A DNA stretch of 64,000 nt, from contig PCDI01000006.1 of assembly GCA_002778195.1 (NCBI GenBank), positions 935,950 through 999,949 of the forward strand, given 5' to 3'. Under the pieces are notes generated by a model, which made no database searches, was not told where the DNA came from, and saw only the letters and a list, made by a program, of their open reading frames with translations. The stretch is from Raffaelea ambrosiae (Eukaryota; Ascomycota; Sordariomycetes; Ophiostomatales; Ophiostomataceae). Made by a program: the position numbers and the translations under genes. Shown in pieces: positions 54,963 to 64,000 of this stretch. How positions within the stretch are numbered: position 1 is the first letter of the stretch; every line of letters begins with the position of its first letter.

Positions 54963-56817
54963 TCACGAGACTGGGGAGAGTGGATGATGTCCAGGCCCCT
55001 GCTGCTCCGGGCCAGTGGCAGAAGCCCGGATCTTGGCAGGCCGCGCTTCGCTGTTCGGTCCCTGCTCGTTCCCGCTGGTGGACTCACACCGTCGGCGCTT
55101 TACACCGCGCTTGTCGTGCGGTGTATGGGCCCCCGGGGCTTCCTCAATCAACACGACACCGCCAGCATTTGCGGCATCGTCAGCACCCTCCTCCTCAACG
55201 TCCATGGTCTCAATGTTGGAGACGTGATCAACCCAATTCCCGATTCTCTGCTTAGCCTCTGCCGCTTCTGCGATTTTCTCAAGCACGCCTGGCCATCGCT
55301 CGGTGGTAGGAGATGGTGTGTGTAGAGGAACTTCGCCAGACGTTGACTGCGCCCGGAGTTTGATGTCATGAGCTGGTGCCCCAGCTGCTTCCTGCAAACT
55401 GTTCCCCGAATCACCCTGATGGATTTTGGTGTTGCTAGAGTCGTCGCCACCATCCTCCGTTGTGGGTATAGAATAAATAGACCCCAGCTCGTCTTGTTCA
55501 GCCTTCCATTTTTGAGAATTCAATTCGATTGTAAGTTTGCTCGCAAACTCAGGGCCGTAAGGCCTACCCCCAACCGGCGTCCGGAGTCCAGGTATGAGAT
55601 GTGCACCTTGAGTGGCAACAATGTCGGGAGGGTCATAAAAAGATTGTGATAAGCTTGCTAGTGGTACCGCTGTTTGAGCTTTCTCGGGTCGACCTGATGT
55701 TGTAACATCCCGATCGTCCCTCTCGCCGCTAATAGATGTCGAGGGAGTAGAAGAAGTTCGAATAGATCTCAACGCGTCCATTTCAGCATTCCATTTCTCT
55801 ACCAACTCGGTTGGTGTGTGTCTAACGGGGTAGTCATCGGCGGCTCCGTGATATTTCAACGTTCTCAATTTCAGTCGTAATAGGTGAGAGTTTAGTTTGA
55901 TTGTAAGTGTCTCGAGGAACTCAGGGTCGTAAGGCCTACCCCCAAACGGCGTCCGGAGTCCAGGTATGAGATATGCACCCTGGGTAGCAACGACGTCGGG
56001 GGGGTCGTTAAAGGATTGCAATACGCTTGCTAGTGGTATTGCTGTTTGAGCATTATCGGTCTGACCTGGCTCTATATCTTGATCGTCCCTCTCGCCGTTG
56101 GCAGTTGTCGAGGGAGTTGGAAACGTTTCAAAAGAATCTTTCCCTTCCTGTTCGGCATTCCATTTTTCTACCAACTCGGTTGGCGTGTGCCCATCGGGAT
56201 AGTCGTCAGCAGCTCCGTGGTATTTGAAAGTTCGCAATTTCAGCCCCAAGAGATGAGAGTTCAATTTGATTGTAAGTGTCTCGGCGAACTCGGGGTCGTA
56301 AGGTCTGTCCCAAACCGGCGTCCGGAGTTTGGGCATGAGATATGCACCCTGGGTAGCAACGACGTCGGGAGGGTTTTGCGAATATGCTGGAAAGCCTGAC
56401 CAAGGCTCAATGACTTTATTTATTAGCTTGACGGCGCTTGCTTTAAGCAGCTAACGTGAACACTCACTCGAATCAGTCTTATCCTGACGTATTGGCGAAG
56501 AGGGCTCGGGGTCGTGAGTTTCGCTCGATATGGGCGAGTGGGGTTGAGGCAGGGGATATGCGTCTTGTGTGGCAACAACATCGGGGGGGTCCTGACAAGA
56601 TGACCTTTGTTAGTTCATGTGCCAATATGTGTCATAAAGCAGAAGGAAAATAGAAGAGAGGAAGGAAAGGGAAAAGGTGCGAGCTAACCACATCTAACGA
56701 GTTGTCCGTCGGTCTTTTCGATGAAGTCGCTGCAGCTCGGCCACCCGGCGAAGCATTAAGAATTACATCGTCAGCATCTTGGACAGACATACCCGTGGCG
56801 ACCCTCGGTTCTGTCAT
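54963..56817 (-). CDS. Unrecognised protein with ~123-residue tandem repeats and basic tail
   Basis: Minus-strand exons 56817-56689, 56591-56468 and 56395-54963 give 561 residues, with introns of 97 and 72 nt (GTTAGC with ACTAAC branch; GTGAGT). I do not recognise this protein. It contains two full repeats, residues 92-214 and 215-338, of the type DPPDVVATQGAYLIPGLRTP, RPYDPEF, TLTIKLNSHLL, KYHGAADDYP and HTPTELVEKWNAE. A short first unit sits in exon 2 (DPPDVVATQDAY). A fourth unit from 339 has lost about 30 residues, joining LNS straight to KWKAE. The C-terminal 180 residues are unlike the repeats. They are acidic, then basic, with KRGVKRRRCES (about 513-523), a likely nuclear signal. It follows the FHA-kinase gene on the same strand by 224 bp. 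Exon 1 and the 3' end are the least certain parts. Confidence 0.62.
55515..56375 (-). repeat. Tandem ~370-bp coding repeats
   Basis: Units begin at 56375, 56006 and 55634 on the minus strand, so spacing is 369 and 372 bp. Identity is high: the stretch coding VATQGAYLIPGLRTP is nearly the same in all units. The last unit has an internal deletion. A partial copy of the unit start lies at 56591-56550, in the preceding exon. Confidence 0.85.
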
Positions 56818-57041
56818 GGCTGTCGTGTATGGAATGGTCTGTCATCGAAGCAGATGTGATCAGAAGAGATCAAGAACCTGCTCTCTGCCTGGAAGGCTTT
56901 GGCTGGGCAAATTTAATGGAGAATTCACGTGATCATGCGTCAAGTTCGTGTCTGACCCCACCTTCTTAAAAACAATTTAATAGGCAACTACATAATAATA
57001 CGAGCTAATAAAGTGAGCACCAAGTGCAAGCTTTCGTGTTC

Positions 57042-58975
57042 CTACTGTACCCGTTGTTTCTTCGATTCGGAACTTTCAGGCAGGAGCGGACCCCAGGCTG
57101 GGTGCTGTAGAACCGCATCGATCGTAGGGCGGGGTTCATTGTTGTTCTGTGCCCTCGAGTGCCTCACCATCTCAACAAAGAGGCCGCCAACTGCGCCAGG
57201 TATATACGATTAGTTAACGTAGTTTACGAATTTTTCTCTTTCTGCTTTTTCTCGCTTTCTTTTCTTTTCTTTTTTTTTTTTTTCTAGTTGACAGGAATTT
57301 CGGTTTTACTTACGATGTATGTATCCTCGGGTGGGGGATTTTTGCGCCGCAACATATTCGTCGGCCATCTTGTCCGTCACGATTTTGTAACGAGCTTGAA
57401 ATGTTTGGCGCAGCTGCTCATTATTTTGGCCGTCGCGCCAAGGGTTGAGCGAGAACCTCCATGGGTGTTCGCCGTACGTCAACTCGTACAGGATAATGCC
57501 CATGGCCCATATATCAATCGAGTGATCGTAGTTATCGAGCTCCATCTCCGGGGCCAGATAACCCAATGTGCCTGCGGTGCCTGGCTTTGGCCGTAAAAAG
57601 CCGCCAGCCGGTATATGCTTGGCCGTCCCTGTATCCAGCAGAACCGCACGGATAGCAGGATCACCAATGACGCCAATATTGGTGGCTTTCAGGTCGCGAT
57701 GGACCCATCCCCCGTCGTGCATGGCTTTCACACCCAGAAGCGCGTCGCGAAACACGGATGCTGCCTCCATAGTCATGCCTCTGAATCTTCTAAATGGGAA
57801 CCATGTTAGCCTGGAATATGTCTTGACTCCTTTGCTGTTCCAATATCCCCCTCCTCCCAAAACATACACAGCGCTTTTAGCGAAACTTACCCTTTGCTTC
57901 GCCCGCCCAGTAGTGCAGCAAGAGTCCGCTGTGTCAGAGGTTGGAGGGCAATTGCCACGTTGTCAAAAGCCGCTGTCGGTGAGAAATGTTGTCCATCGGA
58001 ACAGACCACCTCTAATACCTGCAAAATTCGTTCACCACTACCCGACGCATTGACGAAATCGGTGACTTTCTGGAGCGTTTGGATTTCTTCATCTACAACG
58101 CGGTGGTTGCGGGCATTCCGCTCCATAAATTTGACTGCAGCCGTAGCGCCTGAGCTGTCTGAGCCGAAGAACACGCGTCCCTGCCCCCCGGCACCAAGGG
58201 CAGTCCCCAAAGTCCACCTGCCCATTGTTGTTGTATTTTCAAGAGGAGTTGGCATATCAATATCGATGCTCTCTGGCCCGCCATAGTTGACAATAAAGCT
58301 GCGGCGATCCTCGCTGAATGCGGCTTGAGAAGCATATGCAGTCCACTGGAAATTGTATTCGAGTTTATCAAGTCGAATCTTCATGCTGTGTTGGTTCAAG
58401 TGATACGGCCTCTGGGCGGCCGAGTTACCATTGACTGTTAGATGCAATGTTGGGGATCGCGAGCAACCAGTGACGTAGAAGCTTCTGTTAGTTGTTGCGA
58501 AGTTGAGGCGAGCATGAAGGTTTTTGAGGCTGATGGTATGAAACTTTGCGAAAGACCTGGTGCAGAGAAGCAGGTCGGTTGGAGTATTTGCCAATGACCC
58601 CTTCCCTAGTGTCCATCCACGTCCGGGGTCGAATGGAGGTTTCGAAAATGCAAGGCAATAGTGGCCCTTCCAGATCATTCCCAGCTTGTGGTGCGCCTCT
58701 TCCGTGTCGGTGTCTGGCTCAGTGAGGCTTTCGCTTGTGTCGCCGTCCTCGCCAGACACGCCTCGCAGGCTTCTCTTCTCAATCTCGAAGCGCAGGCGGA
58801 GCACATCGCGGTCGAATGTTTGCTCGGGCTCGACAACCATGCGGCCAAGGCTGGCCTGTACAGCATCGGCTGGCCCATTCTGGCGGCCTGAGATCAGAGT
58901 GCTGTAGAGGTCGCTGAATGCTAGGCGTGAGAAAGCATCTGCAGGGGTAAGATGTACGAAGGCGTTGTCCGACAT
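57042..58975 (-). CDS. Serine/threonine kinase with N-terminal FHA-like domain
   Basis: Minus-strand exons 58975-57891, 57789-57314 and 57190-57042 encode 569 residues with all phases consistent. Residues 121-211 look like an FHA phosphothreonine-binding domain (WTLGKGS, DLLLC, ISLKNLHARLNF, LTVNGNSA). The kinase domain runs from about 252 to 555: Gly loop LGAGGQGRVFF, Lys282, catalytic HRDLKATN (Asp394), a DTG in place of DFG at 414-416, GTLGYLAPEM (441-444), and the closing RPTIDAVLQHPAW. Metal-binding Asp414 is kept, so activity is plausible. The layout recalls DNA-damage kinases such as Rad53, but the sequence fits a separate Sordariomycete-type family; its role is unknown. The repeat-protein gene follows on the same strand. 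Confidence 0.85.
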
Positions 58976-59453
58976 TTCTGAGTTTTTTTTTCTATTGTTC
59001 TTCGCTCTCTCGAGATACTATTCCGAGATGGATGTATGCGATGTGAAGGCTTGTTTAACAACACTACTGCAACCTTGGCTGAAGAAAAGAACCAAAATTG
59101 ACAGCCGCGCTGGTTAGGCAACCACGTCGCTCGTTCCTTTCCTGCAGGACCAGTCCGTCAGGCACCCAGACAGGAAGCAGCGATAGGCTTCCCGTCAGCC
59201 TGCTAATAATAATCCTACTCGCCCAACTGGCAAGACGAGACGATTTGATTTGTTTGCAGGATAGGTCAATTAAACTTGACAAAAAAAATATCATAAACTT
59301 TTTCTACCTGAGTGTGCCGCGCCTGATCTCTAAATGACTTGAAAACATGGACTTCCAAATGTGTCTTTGAATCGATGCTCTGGGGTCTTTTGATCTTGAA
59401 TCTGTTGACCGTTTGACCTCTGTCTCCTCACTGTGCTCTCCATCCATTCTTCT
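58976..59453. other. Promoter of the kinase gene and 3' flank of CCT1
   Basis: About 0.48 kb between the CCT1 stop and the kinase start, both genes on the minus strand. No gene is seen. Confidence 0.5.
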
Positions 59454-61435
59454 CTAATGATCATGTCCATCGTGCTCCTCCGGCCGCTGCTCCGGGTCCA
59501 GCTGGATCAGCGTATCGATCCGCATGATGCTGATGCACGCCTCGACCGCGCTCTTCAGCTGCCGGATCTTGCTGATCGTCGGCTCCAGCACACCCGCCTT
59601 GATCTCGTCCACCACCTTGCCCTTGGTCAGGTCCAGCCCGTAGTTCTTGTAGCCCTTCTTGCGCGCCACCGTCTTCTCGTCGTCCGCCGAATGCGCTGCC
59701 GCACCGCTCTCTCCAGCAGTCCCCTTAGCAGCCGCAACACCGGCACTACCGGCACCGGCGCCTGTGGCATTCACCGCAGCACCATGGCCGCTACCTGCGG
59801 AGGCAGCCGGTACGTCCTGTGTCCGCTGCGAGAGCGCGTGGCGCGACCGCAGCTGTGCCACCAGTTCGGAGGCGTCCTTGGCGGCGTTGATCGCCAGCGT
59901 CTTGGGGATGATCAGCAGAGACTGCGCAAACTCGCCAATGGCAAGCTGCTCGCGGGACCCCACGGTGCCGGCAAATTCTTCCAGGTAGATGTGAAGAGCC
60001 GTCTCGACGGCGCCGCCGCCGGGCACAATGGCGCCGCTCTCGAGGGTGCGCTTGACGGCCGACAGCGAGTCGTGGACAGAGCGCTCCATTTCGTCGAGCG
60101 AAAAATCGTTGGGACCGCGCAGGATGATGGATGCCGAGGAGTGGACCTTGGTGCCGCGAATGAGGATGCACTCGTCGTCCGAGATGCGCTCCTGGCTGAC
60201 CTCCTCGGCGTGGCCGAGATACGACGGATCGAAGCGCTCGTCGCCGTTGAGATCGGACAGCGTGCTGAGCAGGGTGGCGCCAGACGCGCGGGCAATACGG
60301 CGCAGGTCCTCCTTCCGGCAGCGGCGCACGGCCATGGCGCCGCGTTCGATGAAGAGCTTGAGGACCAGGTCGTCGATGCCCTTGGTGGTGAGGACAACGT
60401 TGGCGCCGGCCTTGAGGATCATCTCGACGCGCTCAATGACCATGCCGGCCTCGCGGGCGCGGATCTGCTCGAGCTGCTGCGGGTCGTCAACGGTGATCTG
60501 AACGCCGAGCTTCATGCGCTCCTTTTGCAGGTTCATGTCGAGGACGGCGATCTTGGCGTCGGTGATGCGGGTCTTCATGGCCTGCGAGGCGACGGTGCAG
60601 TTGAGAGCGTAACCCTTGACGAGGAGCGACTCCAGGGCGCTCTTGCCGTGCGCCTTGAGAATGTTGACCGCCTTGACCGGGTACTTGGTCTCGTTGCGGT
60701 TGTTGGTGGTCTTGACGGCCAGGAGGCCGTCGACGACCATGTTGGCAAAGAAGTCCGAGTCGCCGCCGATGATCTTGCTGGACATGGACGTCTTGGCAAT
60801 GTTGATGAGGGACTCGCGGCCGAGCTGGTCGACCTTGACGCTGATGTTGTCGTTCATATACCGGACAGCCTCGCGGAGGGCCAGACGGTAGCCCGTGATG
60901 ATGGTGGTCGGGTGTATGCGGTTCTTCATGAGCTCGTTGCCGCGCCGTAATAGTTCCGAGGCAATGAGGACCACCGATGTCGTGCCGTCGCCCACCTCCT
61001 TGTCCTGTTGCTGCGCCAGGTCGACCAGGATCTTGCCGGCCGGGTGCTCAACGTCGAGTAAGCTGAGGATGGTGGCGCCGTCATTTGTGACCGTGACATC
61101 CTATGAAGCGTGAGTGTCTGTGTTCAGAGTTTCTTGGCTTCCAAGCTTGTCCAGGGGATGCGGAGTGGAGGAAATACATACGCCAATATCGTCCACCATC
61201 ATCTTGTCCAGGCCGCTTGGGCCGAACGAGCTCTTGACGACATTTGCGATCGCCTGTGTAGCCAACACTGCGAGAGGGTCAGAACAAGCATGCAAACAAC
61301 ACAACGTATCCTTTTTTCTGCGTGGTCCAGTCCTGAGAACCACCCACCATTCTGGTCCCGAATATCAGAGCCCGAGATCTTCTGGCCACCCAGGAACAGG
61401 GTGCCCTGCCGGGACTGCTCAAACATGGTCGTCAT
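59454..61435 (-). CDS. CCT1: CCT1 / TCP-1 alpha chaperonin subunit
   Basis: Minus-strand exons 61435-61348, 61267-61182 and 61100-59454 encode 606 residues. The group II chaperonin signatures are in place: [19 protein letters not shown], the ATPase motif VGDGTTSVV, and [25 protein letters not shown], the last pointing to the alpha subunit. It is one of eight subunits of cytosolic TRiC/CCT, which folds actin and tubulin. At 606 residues it exceeds the usual ~560, because an Ala/Gly/Ser-rich loop of about 45 residues (59676-59812) sits between RTQD and DDEKTVARK. It has a His/Asp-rich end (EEHDGHDH). It is divergent from prolyl-tRNA synthetase. Confidence 0.95.
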
Positions 61436-62206
61436 GATCAATGTGGGGGCGGAGCAGCGAGATGCGAAAAGGGGGAGGGACGAAAACGGTAGGGAGGAAG
61501 CTCGAAAAACAGATCGAGCCGGGTATTCGGAGAGTGCCTCGTTGTATTCTCTGCAGAACTCGAAACTCGAAATATGTGTGCCGCGCCGTGTCGTGCTGGT
61601 GTTGCTCGCCCAAGTGTTCCACAGCTTTCGCAGGCAGAAATATTTCCAAGCAAGAAGCTAATAACTAAGGGCCCAAAAGAAAGCTCCTGCCGTTGTGGTG
61701 GTGTACCAGTCGCTCCTGCCTTGCATGCATTTTTTTTCTACCGGAAAATCAGTTGATCCATCTACTACCTGTTCAGTGTTCAGGGACGCCGTTAGTAGGG
61801 GCATTTTGGGCTGGTTGCAATTTTCAACAGGGGTCCAGCCCGCCCAATCAGCCGCAGGGTCGTCTTCAGATAGCGGGAGATAAGAGAACCCCCCCTCCCT
61901 CGTTTGAACAGTATTAGGCATTGAATAGTGCGGGGCACACATATTGTCGCGGAACGACTCATAATTCTTAGCTGGGTGGTGGAGGAAGACGGCTAAGAAA
62001 AAAAAAAGTCCCAGCTATTCTTTTTGCCGGCGTGACTCAAAACGGTTTCCTGTTGACACGGAAGACTCTACAGCCATTGTCGGTGACTCTCCGTGATTAG
62101 AAGGTGGTCAGCAGCGAGGAGCAGCTCTATAAGCAATTATCTGACGAGAGACGGCGGAAAAAAAAGACACACTTAAAGAAGACAAAGAAAACTTCACAAC
62201 TTCACG
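61436..62206. other. Divergent promoter of CCT1 and prolyl-tRNA synthetase
   Basis: A 771-bp stretch between two start codons of protein-synthesis and folding genes. No gene is seen; frames at 61658-61942 and similar lack motifs. The last 60 bases are purine-rich leader. Confidence 0.5.
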
Positions 62207-64000
62207 ATGGAAGAATCCAAGGAACCGTCAAAGAGCGCGCAGAAGAAAGCCGAGAAGGCTGCCAAGATGGCTGCGGCCAAGGCTGAGAAGGCTGCCAAGG
62301 CAGCTGCCTCTGGCAATGCTTCGACTGTGGCCGTGGTCGGCGGCAAGAAGACGGCCGATACGGAAGGCATCACGGTCAAGAAGGCCGACAACTTCTCACA
62401 GTGGTACCAGGAGGTCGTCCTCAAGGCCGACATGATCGACTACTACACCGAGATTGCCGGCTTCTACATCCTGCGTCCGGGCGCCATGTATGTCTGGAAC
62501 GTCATCCGCAAGTGGTTCCAGGGCCACATTGAAGACATGGGCGTCGAGGAGACCAGCTTCCCCATGTTCCTGTCGTCCAAGTCGCTCGAGAAGGAGAAGG
62601 ACCACGTCGAGGGTTTTGCTCCCGAGCTGGCCTGGGTCACCAAAGCGTACGTTTTTTTTTTCTCGCAGTCCTCGCTTCGCTCGTTCTCATTCTTTGGGGG
62701 CGTTTATTATGTCCATGGATCCCTTGTCTACGAAGATCGTGAGATCGTAAAAGAAAAAAAGAAAAAAAAAAACAGCACATCGCTTCCTGGATACTTGCTA
62801 ACACACCTCCCAGTGGTGACAAAGACCTCGAGGTCCCCGTCGCCGTCCGTCCCACCTCCGAGGCCGTCATGTACCCCTACTATGCCAAGTGGATCCGCTC
62901 CCACCGCGACCTTCCCTTCCGCCTCAACCAGTGGAACTCGGTCGTCCGCTGGGAGGCCAAGCAGACCACCCCCTTCCTGCGCGCCCGCGAGTTCCTCTGG
63001 CAGGAGGGCCACACTGCCCATCTCACCGAGGCCCTGGCCGGCGAAGAAGTCCTCCAGATTCTCGAGCTGTACGCCGGCGTCTACGAGCAGCTGCTCGCCG
63101 TCCCCGTCGTGCGCGGCCGCAAGACCGAGAACGAAAAGTTCGCCGGCGGCTACTACACGACGACCGTCGAGGGCTACATCCCGACCAACGGCCGCGGCAT
63201 CCAGGGCGCCACGTCGCACTGCCTGGGCCAGAACTTCTCCAAGATCTTCGACATCACCGTCGAGGACCCGGACAACAAGGGCCAGCACCTGAACGTGTGG
63301 CAGAACTCGTGGGGTCTGTCGACGCGCGTCATCGGCGTCATGGTCATGATCCACGGCGACGACAAGGGTCTGGTGCTGCCGCCCCGCGTCAGCCGCATCC
63401 AGTCCATCCTGATCCCCGTCGGCCTGACGGCCAAGATGACCGCCGACGAGAAGGCCGAGCACGTCAAGAAGTGCGACGCGCTCCTCGCCACGCTCAGGAA
63501 GGCGGGCGTGCGCGCCGACCTGGACACGCGCGAGGGCTACACCCCGGCCTGGAAGTTCAACGACTGGGAGCTCAAGGGCGTGCCGCTGCGGCTCGAGTTT
63601 GGCCCCAAGGACGCGGCCAAGGACGTGGTGAGCTACGCCCGGCGGGACACCGGCGAGAAGGGCACGGTGCCGCTGGCCGAGCTGGCGACGGCGGTGCCGG
63701 CGCTGCTGGAGACGATCCAGAAGGCCATGTACGACAAGGCGGACAACGCCTTCCGGGAGCACCGGCTGGTGCTGACGGACTGGGCCAAGGTGGTGCCGGC
63801 GCTGGACGCCAAGAACGTGGTGCTCATCCCGTTCTGCCTGGACGGCAAGTGCGAGGACCGCATCAAGGAGCTGACCAAGGGCGACGAGGAGGTGATTGGC
63901 GCCGACGGCCTCAAGGTGCCCACCATGGGCATGAAGAGTCTGTGCATTCCGTTTGCGCAGCCCAACGACGACCTCAAGTCGGGTGAGGTCAAGTGCTTGA
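62207..64000 (+). CDS. Cytosolic prolyl-tRNA synthetase, 3' end beyond the window
   Basis: Exon 1 is 62207-62646; the intron 62647-62813 is 167 nt; exon 2 runs from 62814 to the window edge without a stop in its own frame. The 542 residues seen begin with a Lys/Ala-rich extension, then the class II core: DMIDYYTEIAGFYILRPGAM, motif 2 around TTPFLRAREFLWQEGHTAH, and motif 3 near SWGLSTRVIGVMVMIHGDD. The anticodon-binding part follows (ILIPVGLT, VLIPFCLDG). This eukaryote/archaeal-type ProRS charges tRNA-Pro in the cytosol. The final zinc-binding and GRSY-type end is missing. The TGA at 63998-64000 is out of frame and is not the stop. Confidence 0.93.

Noticed and set aside
63998..64000. TGA at the window edge as the stop of prolyl-tRNA synthetase
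   Set aside because: It is one base out of the coding frame, so the gene continues beyond the window.

Overview
This window looks like nuclear DNA of a filamentous ascomycete, most probably a Sordariomycete. Genes are split by short introns (about 50-200 nt) with GT..AG ends and CTAAC/CTGAC-like branch sites. Coding exons are strongly GC-rich at third positions and intergenic DNA is pyrimidine-rich. The gene set is typically fungal: a GT32 mannosyltransferase, Ayr1-like reductase, Zn2Cys6 regulator, Celp0028-like secreted protein, LYC1 acetyltransferase and a lineage-type FHA-kinase. No database search was possible, so all names rest on motif recognition and on exon structures built by hand with checked reading phases.

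Layout. 1-8 kb: the 3' end of ESF1 (ribosome biogenesis); a tandem pair of interferon-induced 6-16/ISG12-like membrane protein genes, the second broken by a 14-bp duplication; a GT32 glycosyltransferase; an intron-containing tRNA-Ile. 8-18 kb: a secreted cupredoxin, the mitochondrial ATPase AFG1, a secreted PLC-like phosphodiesterase and a cytochrome P450. 18-27 kb: a WD40 protein of the Swt21/WRAP53 type, divergent from a PQ-loop transporter, then a PAN/Apple-domain membrane protein behind a long gene-free leader. 29-37 kb: a hydantoinase/oxoprolinase-DUF917 fusion convergent with an Ayr1-like SDR, which is divergent from a Zn2Cys6 regulator; this could be a small metabolic neighbourhood. 37-45 kb: an R3H-associated protein, DDB1 and the Rieske subunit of complex III. 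45-54 kb: a 4-kb gene-free stretch, a secreted alanine-rich protein, an EthD-domain protein and LYC1. 54-59 kb: an FHA-like/serine-threonine kinase gene followed on the same strand, 224 bp later, by a gene for an unrecognised protein built from about 123-residue tandem repeats and ending in a basic, probably nuclear, tail. 59-64 kb: CCT1 (TCP-1 alpha) divergent from cytosolic prolyl-tRNA synthetase, which runs off the right edge.

Most of the window is housekeeping. The least ordinary parts are the ISG12-like tandem duplication with a conserved CCAAT-containing promoter block and the broken second copy, and the kinase plus tandem-repeat protein pair at 54.9-59.0 kb. The repeat protein is the best candidate here for something undescribed. 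No transposon, CRISPR array or virus-derived sequence was recognised.
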